A stretch of DNA of 64,000 nt from Trachelipus rathkii (GCA_015478945.1 JABUQX010027774.1:17599-81598); one strand, 5' to 3'. Positions 48,580-60,050 are shown, counted from the stretch's first letter. Notes: generated by a model not told the origin, from the letters alone. Program-made: numbers and translations.

Positions 48580-49045
48580 GCTCAATGTTGCAGGAGCAGT
48601 AGCGTTACGATGAAAAGTTACATAGATGATTGGAAAGAAAAATAGTACGCACTATAATGCCACTTTCAAGTGAATCTGTAAATGAAAGAACTGAAGGAAG
48701 CTAAAAGGATGTTGAGAACTTATTAGAAGATTTTTAATTCTGTAGTATTTAGATAAACAGTCATGTCGTCAACCAGTGTAAATAATAGAAGATGGAATAG
48801 CTTTATATCAACATCGGTCATTTTGAAAGGTCAAATTTACATTGGGATTCCAATGGTCAGATTGTAATAAATGGAGATCCCATTATATAGGTTCAAATAT
48901 CGTAGACTTAGTTTCTGATGCTTGTGACGTAATTGGGCGAAGGATAAACTATCAGCAGGATGGGGCTATGAATAAACGCAAAGGAGAAAATTTAAGAAGC
49001 ATATGCTTAAGTTTGGCCAGTCACCAAGTCATTTGGCAAAGCTGA
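48580..49045 (+). pseudogene. Decayed small ORF of Polinton-like elements (helical domain)
   Basis: A stretch with RYDEKLHR and ESVNERTEGS (about 48610-48700) is followed by WDSNGQIVINGDPII (about 48843-48888) and, after a frame change, GSNIVDLVSDACD (about 48891-48929). An acidic helical segment followed by a W-D-x-N-G turn and a N-I-V-D-L-V motif is a pattern I associate with an uncharacterised protein recurring in arthropod Polinton-type (F54H12-associated) elements. Its role is unknown. At least three breaks are present. Confidence 0.5.
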
Positions 49046-50200
49046 TTAGGAAATATGGCAACGTTAGACAGAATGTGGAAAACGTGTAATCTAACGCCTA
49101 GAGCTATGGCTTCGAACTCTTCAGCTGTAATGACGTCATAACCCTCTCCTTTAGGCCTAATGATAAAAACGACCACGAAAGATCCTTAATCCTGCAGCGA
49201 AACAAGAAGATTAGAGAACAAAAGAGCAGCTTGGTAGAGAATGGTTATAAATGTATACCTGAGATGCTTATAGATAGGTGTTCATTAACCTATTGAGGCT
49301 TATTTAAGTGTAGGGGTCATCCATCAATTCGGATTAAATTAGCGAAATAGCAAATTCCTGAAAAGCCTTTGGTATAAACATGAAAGTATACCCTAAAGTG
49401 CAGCGCTCCTGTCAAATAATGGCGGTAATAGGCCTTATCATTTGGCTTATCTGGTCCAGGTCTCCTTACAATTCGAATAGATTTCAATGAAGCCTTTGTA
49501 TTAAAGCATGAAAGTAACTCTGAAGTGCAGGTGTTCATGGGATAGTAGTTATTGGTTTAGGAACTTATCCATTAGGGTAACTAGTTGGCTTATCATGAAG
49601 GGTTAAATTAGAAACTTTTCGTCTGATTGGGTAGTTGATAGATCTCCCCTTTGTATCAGGGTTACAGAGTTCTCATGAGTGCTGAGGGCTGCATAAAGGC
49701 ATTATCCTTCAGTGTGTAGCGCACCTCGAGTACATGTCTGCAGACTGTGCAACATTTTGAGTTTTCTTCTATTAATAGGAGACATACAAAGTTCGTAAAT
49801 CGAATTATAGTGTAAGTGGAAAATATCTCACACCTAAAAAAAAGAAAGAAGTCCCAAAGATTAATAAGTGAGATACTTATTTTTTTATCGCGCCGAGCAG
49901 TAACCAATCTACGAGGTGACGTTACTCGATAAACAAGTCATGTTCCTCTCAATCCTCACTACAAATAACTCCAACGGCCTCTGGTTCTCGCTATCGTCGC
50001 GAAGCATTTATCCCGCGTATTGGACCGAAGTAAATACGCTGGGTGAACGAAGATATAATTCTACATCTAGCGTAACAAATTGCAATGGGGAAGTTGAGCC
50101 ATTTAACTGACGAGAGAAAGACACGGGGACAACGAAAAAGACTGAACTCTTGTATTCTTCATTTGCACTAGACAATATTGTAAGCCATTGAGGTTACGCA
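49046..50200. other. Interval without recognised gene
   Basis: Several 60-80 codon frames occur on both strands (e.g. 49317-49538 minus, 49662-49907 minus, 49916-50110 plus), but none has a recognisable domain. A diverged direct repeat is visible: TATAAACATGAAAGTATACC...AGTGCAG near 49373 resembles AAGCATGAAAGTAACTC...AGTGCAG near 49504. Confidence 0.45.
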
Positions 50201-50617
50201 GTTGAAGTGGAGGAAAACACAACCCTTGAGCGGTATATTCAAAGGACCATCGAAGCTACGGGTTTCATCGACTCGTAGGAAGAGAAAAATATTACATCAT
50301 TTATCAAGATGCGTGAAGAAATATCAAAACGTGAAGCCGAAGTCTCCAAATTAGATGATCTTAATGCCATACCAAGTCAGCAACTTGTTATAACACTCTG
50401 TGTTAACAAAGAAAACATATAGGAGCAGTTTGAGCGCTCAATGAGCACAATATTATGGCTGTGTTCGTATATCATCGATTGCCACTTGTTCACTAGAGAA
50501 AAAGAAAATGAAGACAACTGCTATACAAGATCAACAGACTTAAAATATCAGTTCAAGAGATATTATAACTATGTCAAAAAAGGATGGATGCTAACGTCCG
50601 TCAGGATATACTTATAA
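50201..50617 (+). pseudogene. 139-codon frame with two in-frame TAG stops (Polinton-like region)
   Basis: One frame runs from 50201 to a TAA at 50615-50617 and is interrupted only by two TAG codons (near 50276 and 50420), without a frame change. It reads as a charged helical protein (e.g. KMREEISKREAEVSKLDDL) with a Tyr/Lys-rich end (FKRYYNYVKKGW). Family not recognised. Both stops could derive from CAG by one change each. Confidence 0.45.
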
Positions 50618-50879
50618 ATACGACAGTATCTGCTAAGGCTCCTAATGGTCCAGCTCAAGTGCGTTATTAAATATTTTGTGGAATATTCCTTTTTAAATTA
50701 AATTTCAACTGTGATTCTTAAAAATTGTAAATATGGTATTATTATAATTAATCTAACTATAATTTGTAAGAATATTTCAACTGCATCAGATGACACCAAT
50801 ATTTGTAAGCTGTGTTCATGTAATCATTTAATGATTAAAAAATTGCTTTTTTAAATATTTGCTTTCCTATCTCGCTCTT

Positions 50880-50906
50880 ATTTATATATATATATAATAT
50901 ATATTC

Positions 50907-50949
<43 letters not shown>

Positions 50950-50955
50950 TAATAG
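50880..50955. repeat. (TA)n tract
   Basis: Near-pure TATATA run. Confidence 0.95.
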
Positions 50956-51669
50956 TGAGTGTATAAGTGGACAGAGTGGTTTTACAGACTCCACCTTTTT
51001 GACTAGAAATGACGATATTGATCACACTATATAATGTTTTTTTTGCGAATGATTGAAAGTTTCAGCTATGATTCCAAAATCAAAACCTAAGAACTTTTTA
51101 CAATTTTCCTTCAAACTTTCTAACAGTTTTGGAGGCTTTTCAAGGTTCGCTTCAAGGTTAAGTCATATTTAATAAAAAAGAACTGGAGGAGAAAGTTCTA
51201 TTTACAGGGAGGGATGCTTTTACTCTATAAACCTATACGAGGAAACAAATTTCCAACACGAAAAACCATAGCCACCCACTTAGATAATGTATGGCAACTT
51301 GATTTATTTGAATTGATACATATAGATCTAGGAATTGTATTAATACATTTTTTTTGTGATACTGTATGTTAATATTTTACACCCTGTGGTCAAGTTAAAA
51401 ACAGCTTCTAAAAGATAAAAAGTCAAAGACTGTATGGGCCATATTGGGGAGATTAGAAAATAGGAGAATAGTTATCCGGAGCTTGATGCAGGACTGATGA
51501 AAGCGTTCAGAATGGTTTAGGTAGAAAGAGTTATCATGTCATGCTTTACTCCTTTACGTCACATTTGAACACACATTTTCAGTTAAATAAAAGCTGCATA
51601 GGGATAAGAGTAACAAAGAACTATAACACCAATAATTTTAACATACGGAAAAATGAATACATTATCTAG

Positions 51670-51920
51670 ATAATGACTTGCAAGACGTTGGCTATTTTAT
51701 ACATGCTCCACATATTCATATCACCCTTAGGACTACCACCTACATAAAGAATGATGGTAGAATAACAGAACCTTCTGTACCGTATCATACACAATGGCGA
51801 AAAATTAAGATAACTACAGGCATTAAAGGTAGGAGATTTTATGTGAAAGCTGATTACGGTCAGATGAGAAATTTGTCAGAAAGGGTACGTAAGCAGGATG
51901 GTCAAGAAGAATGTTTTTAA
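51670..51920 (+). CDS. 80-codon C-terminal-like fragment, Polinton-like region
   Basis: Open from about 51670 to the TAA ending at 51920. It reads as a soluble protein with a basic, acidic-tailed C-terminus (FYVKADYGQMRNLSERVRKQ, then DGQEE). The first Met at 51678 may be internal. Probably the 3' part of a larger structural gene of the surrounding element; family not recognised. Confidence 0.4.
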
Positions 51921-52168
51921 AAGTAAGATACAATCAGAGAATTCCCAGAGACGGGTTAAAATTATACTACAAATGAATATATTTAGAGGGAAACAAATAA
52001 AAGGGAGGGTTCTATAGAGCCAGGAAATAAGAAATAAGGTTTGAGTCCTAAGAGTCCACGAGTAATAAAAATAGAATAAATATTAGGACTAAAGGAAAGG
52101 AAAAAATAAAGAAAGTATCTTGTCAAATGGATAGGTTACCCAGAGGATAGATAAATAGATATAGATAA

Positions 52169-53383
52169 ATGACTAGTGAAATTAAGAAACATGAATACAG
52201 TTTACTTGTGAGACCATCGCGAGATGTGAAGAATCATTTCTATTTAACGTGCCTTCATGCTGCTTCCATGGATACTATTATCCTGTATAATCTAAATATC
52301 AAGCTATACGACCAATTATTGAACAACTTATACAACTTTGGTGTATCTGCAGAAATGTATGAAAGCAGGATTAAGTGAAATATTTAATAAAAGCGGCTAA
52401 AGTTAAAATTAAATTTAAAAATTTAAGTGTAAAATAGTTGGTCAAAGTTGAAATGTTAAAAATGTAATTAAAAACGTAAACATTAATATTGCAACCATGG
52501 CAAACGAGGCAAGGACCCAAATGAATTTTTATTGAAAATTATTTTTTAGAGCACGGTCTCTATGAATCTGATAATAATAGCTTTAATATTTTAGGAAATG
52601 AAATAAAGTTTGAAGTGAGTCACATTTGAAAGCATTAGTGTTTCTTGTTAATCAAATCGCTAAAGAGATATACGTGTTAATAGGCAGGTTTAAATCTCCA
52701 TCTAATGTGAAACTGATAGAAGATCATAAGTTTATTTATTTTGCGCGCCATCAGGTTGGTTTCGTCAATTGTAATTACTCACATGATAATACAAAAATAT
52801 CGTGGAAATAGATTTCAAATGACCATGCTCTGAGAAGGATCTAATAGCGTTATATACAACGAATGGAAGAGTGATGCTCTCAAAAATGACACCTAAGAGT
52901 TATTACATTTTGTATGTTTGCCTACTAAGATGTTTCAAGATCCAGGTATGCCTATGTTTATACAGATTGTAAAACCCATCAGTAGTGTAGGGAACACTAA
53001 AAATCCTCATTTTTTCACAGTATTACATAAAATTTCTTCAAAAAGGACTGTAAGTTATATGAAGCTTTCTCCCCGCCACCTCCCGCCCCCTAAATGTTCA
53101 CTCTACACTATGAAGTAAGACCCAACTGAGTGTCAGTATAGCGTTTATATATAGAGACGTCGAAAGAGCAAAACCAGAGCTGGTGACACAAATGGGACAG
53201 CAGTGTGTAAAGTACACAATAGAAGGGTACTCCGGTAAAATGATCATGCTAACTTGTATTTCACAGAGCCCTCAGTGGATAATTTCCATGCCCTCAGCTT
53301 CAAGGCCTTCTTTGATTTTTTTGGCTTCAGTTAAAGGCACTAGAGGATATTTTTTAATGAAATTCCAGTCGAGGGTAAAATGA
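52169..53383 (+). pseudogene. Series of plus-strand coding remnants, Polinton-like region
   Basis: Four open stretches of 61-69 codons (52169-52378, 52626-52811, 52918-53118, 53183-53383) follow one another on the plus strand, separated by stops and frame changes. The first has SLLVRPSRDVKNHFYL and the last GTRGYFLMKFQSRVK. No domain is recognised. Their order before the Lys/Arg-rich frame suggests eroded structural genes of the same element. Confidence 0.4.
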
Positions 53384-53650
53384 CACTTGTTAAAAAAGCG
53401 GCCAGAACAGGAATAAACACCATCCAGGATATTATGGGTGGTGTCGACCCTCTGTTATTAAACGCCGCCGCATAGCCGATGTATCAGATGAAATGTTAGA
53501 CGAGTGTTAAACGAAAAATACGACGCAAGATGACGGGAGGTGGTGTTAGAAAGGTGAAGAAGGCCAAGCGTGTGAAAAATTCACTAAAATAAGAAATGGA
53601 AAAGTAAAAGAAAAAAACCCGTAGCAAGAAACGTAAATTGAAATAAAAAG
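53380..53650 (+). pseudogene. Lys/Arg-rich small protein remnant (putative minor virion protein)
   Basis: ATG at 53380 opens KKAARTGINTIQDIMGG; a TAG follows at 53473-53475, but the same frame continues as a very basic tail (VKRKIRRK, GGGVRKVKKAKRVKN) with further TAG/TAA codons and no frameshift. A short 'TG-x-N/D-I-x-D' helix followed by a Lys/Arg tail is a layout I associate with a minor structural protein encoded beside the capsid gene in Polinton/adintovirus-like elements. Assignment by layout only. Confidence 0.5.
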
Positions 53651-53793
53651 ATAACGTGGAAAAATAATGCAAACGTAAATAATAGGATGATTTTTTCTGA
53701 ATATAATAATCGAATGGTGGCAAACTTGTTGATAAAGTGAAAATATAGTTGTTAGCAACCTAGAATATTTTTCATTAACGGTTTAACGCTTAG

Positions 53794-54015
53794 AGTCGAG
53801 ATAAGAATGATTTCTTACACCCTCCTAGCACAGACTACGCTGCAGAGAGTGATTGGATCGTCTTCTCCGTAATCCTATCCCACAGAACATCGATCTTAGA
53901 AAAAGATAATTTTACAGCATTATCCCTTCACGACGCTGTCACAAAAGATAGCAGCTGTACTCTCCGAATTGATTGTCCGGACCTTCAGATCATAGATCTT
54001 GACCCGTTCGATTAA
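53794..54015 (+). CDS. 73-codon open frame without clear start (Polinton-like region)
   Basis: Stop-to-stop frame with natural composition: SDWIVFSVILSHRTSILEKD in the middle and an acidic end, IDLDPFD, just before TAA at 54013-54015. No ATG at the 5' side, so it is a fragment or a terminal exon-like piece. Family not recognised. Confidence 0.35.
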   Translation, partial: SRDKNDFLHPPSTDYAAESDWIVFSVILSHRTSILEKDNFTALSLHDAVTKDSSCTLRIDCPDLQIIDLDPFD

Positions 54016-54338
54016 ATGTTTTTTGTTAATATGTTGAAGGTTTAAATTGGTTAATGAAATGGATCGGAGTCTCACAGGAACGAACATGTTTAGATTATCT
54101 GTCTTCCAACTTTACTCTATTCTGCACTGGGTGTCGGGGCTTGTATGAACGTTTTTGAAGGTTGCTCGCCTCTCTTTGAGAGTGAGAGCAGGAGCGTTTT
54201 CTAGGAGCAATTCCAGCAGCATGTACCCTATTAGCATCGGGAAGCTATATATGAAAACTGTAGCTAAAGGTTTGTGTCGGCCTATTTGATGGCGGGATGA
54301 TAAGTTGCTCGCATGTCGCCAATTTTACAATCATAGCG

Positions 54339-54720
54339 CTAGTTTGGTTCGAGGGGGGAGGAGTGCATTGGGGGTGAAGGGATGTTGCGGGACTGGATGG
54401 GTAGTTGATTTTGGAGTTGAGAGATTTCGGGTGGCGTTGAGGTAGTGTTCTGCGTTTTATTTGTTTTGTCGTTATGTGTGTCGGCGCAGTTTGGTGGGCT
54501 TGAGTGCAGAAGGGTGGGTGCCATGTTGGATTATTAGCGTGGCATGATCTTGGGGATATTAGTCGTTAGGTTTGGTTGGACGTGTGTAGAATTTCGTGGG
54601 TAGATATGGGTGTGTAGTTGGTGGCGCGATGGGTCCATAGCGTGAATAACGTTAGTTGTCGTTATGCCTCCATGTTCTGATGGGTGCTGGCAGCTAGCGT
54701 GGATTCAGTAATTAGATTAC
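54339..54720 (-). other. A+C-rich minus-strand open frames (Pro/Thr/His-rich)
   Basis: An ATG at 54524 starts a 61-codon frame rich in Pro, Thr, Asn and Ser; another runs from an ATG near 54636 to a TAA just upstream. Composition-driven translation is possible, so coding status is unclear. The plus strand here is strongly G+T-rich. Confidence 0.3.
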
Positions 54721-55084
54721 TCAGACAATTTGTGCCTCTTAATGTTAATCCAATCAGCGTGTCTCTGCAGGTGTGTTGTGTGTGGGCATCGACCTGCTCA
54801 ACTACTCTATAAGTTCAAATATTGGATTACTTATCTTTATGTAGTGAGGTACTTTCTCCCAGTCAAACTTAAGAGATTGAGAAAGCTCTATTTTAAACAA
54901 CAAGTACGGAGCTTTAAATAATATATACAGAGTGAGAAACTAAATTTTTCCTTTACTCAAGTTTATCGAGTAATGACGATCTTTGCAAGTTGTTATAGGT
55001 AATCTTTCCTCAAAAAGAGGTAATTTGGTAGGAATTGTTAGAGCCATCTCAGCCTTTATAGGGGCAGTACTCTCTAAAAATCTC

Positions 55085-55435
55085 ATTTCAAAGTTTAACC
55101 TATGGTCTTAGAGAGATCATCTCTTCAAGTTAATGGGCAAGGCCATGGGAGAGCATATAAAGTAGAATATCCCCTCGATGGTTCTCCATTGTGTGCCCGA
55201 CCTTTCCTAGAGTTTGTTCTCCAACACGGGTGGGTGCTCTGAAGTTGGAACAGGTATCAATCTCGAATCAAACGCTTCACATACCAACCTGTATGCTTAC
55301 GATCTTAGTCAGGATAATTGCGGTACAGCAGCCGGCCACCTAAATATAGTTCGAAAAGGAACATTGGATATCAAATTGAATTTCGCAGCATCTCTCTCAC
55401 ACTACCTATTTCAGTCATAGTCTATAAATATGGAA
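55085..55435 (+). pseudogene. C-terminal part of a capsid-like protein of the Polinton-like element
   Basis: A 68-codon frame (55214-55420) contains NLYAYDLSQDNCGT, then HLNIVRKGTLDIKLNFAASL, followed after a TAG by NMEYQELVEIDQ in a neighbouring frame. The series 'Y-A-x-D-L-S', 'x-L-x-(K/R)-x-G-x-L-x-(I/L)-x-L-x-F-A' and 'Y-x-E-(x)n-E-I-D' is what I know from the C-terminus of the capsid-like protein (C. elegans F54H12.2-type) of Polinton/adintovirus-like elements. The upstream part (from about 55085) has matching fragments in two frames. The rest of the capsid gene was not found. Confidence 0.6.
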
Positions 55436-55739
55436 TATCAAGAGTTAGTAGAAATTGACCAGAGTACGCAATATTCTTTGTTGTAAATCTTCTGAAAATG
55501 AAATGGATGAAAAAGTAAAAATTTTCTCTCATACCTATCTTAAAGAAAGCAGCTGCTATCAGAGGAGTTGTCTTAACGCGCGATACCTATTAAGCTAGAT
55601 ACTGGCCAAGTGTACAATATTACGAACCCACATGGAATGCAGCGGATAACTGTATTGTGTTAAAACCACGATGTCAGAGTACATAAGCTTACAGCGCGAC
55701 AGTCGGAGACGTCACCTAGATTCATATATAACGCAGAGT

Positions 55740-56100
55740 TACTGTCACCCATAGGATGGTGATTTGTGGAGTGGTATGAGGCTGGTAGTTAAGTTAAGTG
55801 TTAACGGGGTGGTGGCAGTCGGAGGTGGATTGGTATAGAGATGGAGGGGTGGGACGGACTGGTTGTGGTGTGGTTTGAGGGTGGGTATGTGTTGTTGTCA
55901 CATTATTAATATGACATTCGGGTGGACTTGCTGGGGTGGTGGTGGTTTAAGAGAGATGCCAAAGTGTTGTGACTGTGGTGAGGATGATAGTGTGGAAAAT
56001 TATATGGTAAAAGAATAAAATAAAGATGTCTGAGACATAACTGATTTTTTACCATAAATACTAAATATATGTTTCTAATAATATGCGGTAAGAGCATCCG
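55740..56100 (-). other. A+C-rich minus-strand frame, partly open
   Basis: A 63-codon frame starts at 56097 (MLLPHIIRN...) and stops at 55906; the same frame continues with scattered TAA codons to about 55745, rich in Pro, His, Thr and Ser. It may be a decayed gene downstream of the frame at 56.2-56.9 kb, or a product of the base bias. Confidence 0.3.
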
Positions 56101-56207
56101 TGAAAAAAAGCTAAAAGAGCAAATAATTGCATGTTGTTGTGCATTTAATTGAATAGTTAGCTGATGATGTTACAATTGGTGAATATAGTTTAGAATGTTA
56201 TGTTCAA

Positions 56208-56865
56208 CTATGTTCTTTCAGGTTCACAGAAGTGTTGTAGGTCTGCGAGTTGAGTTAGTTGTGGTGGACGGTCGATGTCCATGACAATAGATGTAAGTTC
56301 GACGGTGATCGGAGAATTGCATAGGAGGTATATGGGGATAAACAAGAGATGCGGAATGTATATTGGTTGAATAGTGTCAGGTTTTCGCGATTTATTTAGT
56401 CTATTGGCTTGTAATCAGTTTGTTTACTGTATAAAAACTATGAGTCCAAATTAAACATTGAAATCGCAGTGCGATTATTTTATTTGCTAGTTGAGATGTT
56501 GTTAGATCCGGGCTTTTTTTCGTTAAGAATTAAGTTTGTTGAGAAGTTATTATGGGCTTGGTAGTCATGCGTCTGAGCACTGTTGGTTGACATAGATAAG
56601 TTGCCAAGGCGATCATATCAATTGAGTTGATCCGGATTAAAGACATTGTTAAGAACCGTTCAAGTATTTATAGATAAGAGAGAGTGTTATATAGTAAAGT
56701 TTGGTGGTGGAAATGTCGTGTTTTAATCAATATAGATAATATTGAGATGGACTGAGGATTATTATTGAGATTATTAATAAAAAGGATGGTTAACAACGCG
56801 ATAATTTTTTTGTACATAATAATATGTAGTGGTGTGTGAAGTGTTATGGATAATAGTAACCCCAT
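56208..56865 (-). pseudogene. Unidentified A+C-rich minus-strand gene, frame nearly kept
   Basis: From an ATG at 56865 one frame runs 155 codons to 56401, broken only by TAA at 56668-56670 and 56530-56532. A neighbouring frame then continues to a TAG at 56208-56210 and contains IPHLLFIPIYLL and PPQLTQLADLQHFCEPER. The N-terminal part is hydrophobic (MGLLLSITLHTPLHIIMYKK), possibly a signal or membrane segment. The C-terminal motif resembles LTSLHDLYCNEP at the end of the frame at 47710-48096, so the two may be related. No known family is recognised; total length would be about 219 codons. Confidence 0.45.
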
Positions 56866-56948
56866 ATGTTAGGTGAGGTGTATATATATATATAACATTA
56901 TATATATATATATACTAAGTAAGTTAATATTTATTATTATATTATAAG

Positions 56949-57360
56949 TTAAAGTATATTATATATGGTGTATCTAGGCTGTATGTTTCGTGTAGGGAAA
57001 GTCGAAGCTGGTATCGGGGGTGAAGCTAATTTAGGAGGCCATTCAGGGTGTGAGTAGTGCCTTTTTGTGTTCTCTGTTATTGGGTTCTGCAGGTGGGTGG
57101 TATCGTGGTGGGTGTGGCATACCTGCGCAGTTGTTTGTGGAATGGCACACACTAGGCGTCTGCATCGTTCCATGTCTTTGTTCTCGTTATTTTGTAGTGG
57201 CGGACTCAGGGAGAGGTATGCGTGAGTGGGTGTCGTGTCGGCTTCTGGATTACGAGAGCTGTGCTTGCGCTTCTGTAATTAGCATGGTGTGGTAAGTGAT
57301 CGAATTTGTACCACTGGCTCGTGTGCGTGACTGCGTGGCGGTCTGGGTTCGGGGAGGTGC
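56949..57360 (-). other. A+C-rich minus-strand frame without recognised domain
   Basis: A 74-codon frame starts at 57173; upstream the minus strand stays open in places to about 57360. Thr, Pro and His dominate. Coding status uncertain. Confidence 0.25.
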
Positions 57361-58480
57361 TCCATTAGCGTGATCTCTAATTGATGGAAAGTAATGCAAA
57401 TACAGACAAGCACACGTGTCTTTTAATTTCTGTAAACAATTACTTTTGCTTCTTCTTTATTTTTCTTGAAACTGAAAAGATAAGGCCTGTTTGTTTGTTT
57501 TTTTTTCATAGATGTGAGGTTTAAGACGTTTTTTTTTTTTTTTTGCTATAGTTTTGGTTTTTTTCTAAACTACTGGACTGGGCTCTCAGAGGCGTTTTTG
57601 GGCACTTCAGAATGGGCTCGTTCGGTGGGTGCTGCGGGTCTGGGTTCGCCGCGTTGGGAGGGTGTGTGCGGGCTGGTCTCTGCTTGTGCGTTTGTCTGTT
57701 TATTTTTTTTTGTTTTTTCTCTGACGGTTGTGTGAGCTGTGCTTGTGCGGTGGCCTGGTTTGTTGGTCTTGGAGTGTCTATGTGTTGTTTTTGGTGGCTC
57801 GCTGTTGGTCGCTTTCTGTCGTGCTCCGTTGGGTTCTGGTTAGTGCTTCTATCGAGTGGCGCGGTGCGGTGCCCGGTGTGTTTGGTGACACTGTTTCATT
57901 GTATGGGGGAGTGCTCTGTTCAAGTGGTCAGCCGTGTGGATCGTTTTGGCTGTTTCGTTTGTCTGGATTGACAGGCGCGTGTCGTTCGATAGTCCAATGT
58001 CGTTGTGTGGGCCGGTGCGGCTTCGGGTTCTCCGTTCGTCGGCGTGTTGTTGGTCTGGTTGTGATTGTTTTACTGTTTGTTGCTTTTTTGTCGTTGCGGG
58101 TGCTGTTCTTCGTGGTGGGTGTTTTGTTATGTGTGTTGTTGGTGCTTCTTGTGGCATGTTGTTCCGTTTGGTCGTGCTCGCTCACGGCTGTTTTTTTTTT
58201 TTGCTGGTGTCCACGTGATAATGGTTTGCATCTTGACGCGCCGGTGGCCTGGCGTTTCTGGTCTCTCTTGTTGCGTGCTGTTATGTGTTTAGGGCCGGTG
58301 TTCTGACGGGCACGTGGGGGTTGTTGAGCAATTTCGAGTTGTGGTTTTTTTACCCCGGCTCGGCCTATTATGTGTCCCCCGCGTCCACTGCTAAGGCACT
58401 GTCTATTCCCCCAGCCGTCTCAAGCGGGTGGGTGTGTTGATTACGTGGCATCACGGTGTGGTGTAGGCCTGTCCGAACTG
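57240..58480. other. Extreme G+T-rich block
   Basis: The plus strand is strongly G+T with little A for more than 1 kb. This removes stop codons and creates long frames on both strands (192 codons at 57728-58306 plus; 102 codons at 57849-58157 minus), all of biased composition (Cys/Val/Leu/Trp or Thr/Pro/His/Asn). I do not treat them as genes. Confidence 0.7.
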
Positions 58481-59080
58481 GCGACACCACATAAGTGCTG
58501 CATCGCTTTGTAATATATAATATTATATGATATTATCGTGCTAGACCAGTTAAGCTATAATCATATATAAACTATAGTGGTAGGATATAGTATGAGGGAT
58601 TTTATGCTCTAGTTTGTTTGTGTTTGGATTCTACATGTTATCTCTGATGATAGTGTAATTATATAAATATTAGTACTATCATATACTATATTAGGGTTTC
58701 GGAGGGTGTGAGTTCTCATCGTTATTGGGGTTTGTGTGCTTCGGTCTGCGTAGGGGTGATGTGTGTTTCACGTGCTCAGCTGTTATGGGGAGTTCCACGC
58801 GGATTTATGGCGCGGTGTGTGTCGGGTTCTTATATAGGTATTTATGTGACGTAGCACTCAGGTGATTTACGTAATTATGTCAGTAATTTATAACGTTGTT
58901 TAGTGTTGATAGTGTTGCCAGATACTATAAATATATTGGTATGTATCATTTATATATGGTATGATATGATAGTAGAATCCTATAATGTACTACACATAAA
59001 AAATGCCTATGACTTATTAGAGAACAATCAGAATTAGAAAAAGTGAACAACGAGACTGAATAAGGCTGTCAATAGTCGAA
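58481..59080. other. No gene seen
   Basis: TA-containing mixed sequence; no domain, repeat unit or RNA gene recognised. Confidence 0.55.
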
Positions 59081-59104
59081 ATAATATGAAGTTAAACAAC
59101 ATAA

Positions 59105-59275
59105 TCATTCAGAACCGACATAAATGTGAAATCTATCTTTTTATTTAATCCGCTAAATGTGCACGTGAGAGATTTTTTCAACGAAAATTTTTCGAGGTAA
59201 ACACACATCTTGTTTCCAATACATTCTATCTCTCTAGTGTGTAAATTCTTATTTGATCTTTTATACCCTTTATAC
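59105..59275 (-). pseudogene. Possible degenerate C2H2 zinc-finger segment
   Basis: The minus strand reads NLHTREIECIG, then KFSLKKSLTCTFSG. This resembles the finger pattern 'H-T-R-E-K-x-x-x-C ... K-x-F-S-x-K-x-S-L-x-x-H-x-x-x-H-(S/T)-G' abundant in crustacean zinc-finger genes. The metal ligands are mostly lost, so it is at best a relic. Confidence 0.35.
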
Positions 59276-59289
59276 CTTTTCAAACTATA

Positions 59290-60006
59290 TATTCTAAATA
59301 TACATAAATATTATATCACACAATAATAATAATAAATAATATATATAATGAATAAAATATATCAATAATTAATAATAATAATGAATAATACGCAGTAGTC
59401 ATTAAAGAAAGTTGAAGAAATAAATAAATTGAGAAGGGGGGCGAAGGGGCCGCATGTTTAATTCACAGAAATTTTAAGGCAATGTTACATTGTCGGAGAA
59501 AAATTTTCTTTCAGAAAAATTCTTCTCAAAAAAATCTGTAAATTAACGGCGCTTTAATGTCGATTCACCCTACAACATTATATAGTATTATATACTTATA
59601 ATATGAAATATATTATAGTAATATTTATTATATTATAATAATATATAATTAATATTTATATGAATAAATATTATAATAATAAGTAATATATATACATTAG
59701 TAATAATATACCTATGTATATACTGTTATATATTATATATATATATAGTATAGTATATTCGTAGTTGATATATATGTAGGGAATTATTATGACTTATAAA
59801 CTTAAATATATGTATATAGTAGGCGCGATATTGCCGTTTCAGAACCATACAAAATAATATATATAATTAATCTGCATATGATTACTATAATTATATACAT
59901 GATCACTTGGGGCATTCATATAATGTATATTTATATTATATAATATATTATACTATATATATATTATATATATATAATATAGGTAATAGTATTATATAGT
60001 ATAATA

Positions 60007-60043
<37 letters not shown>

Positions 60044-60050
60044 GAATTAT
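59290..60050. repeat. AT-rich tracts
   Basis: TATATA and ATAATA sequence with short islands (59395-59570, 59815-59905) that hold no recognisable gene. Confidence 0.9.

Noticed and set aside
49317..50110. Several 64-81 codon frames on both strands
   Set aside because: Overlapping or alternating strands with no domain; at least two are likely chance frames, though part may belong to the Polinton-like element.
57728..58306. 192-codon plus-strand open frame and overlapping minus-strand frames
   Set aside because: Stop codons are rare because the block is G+T-rich. The translations are Cys/Val/Leu/Trp-rich or Thr/Pro/His-rich, and several frames are open at once, so there is no evidence of selection.
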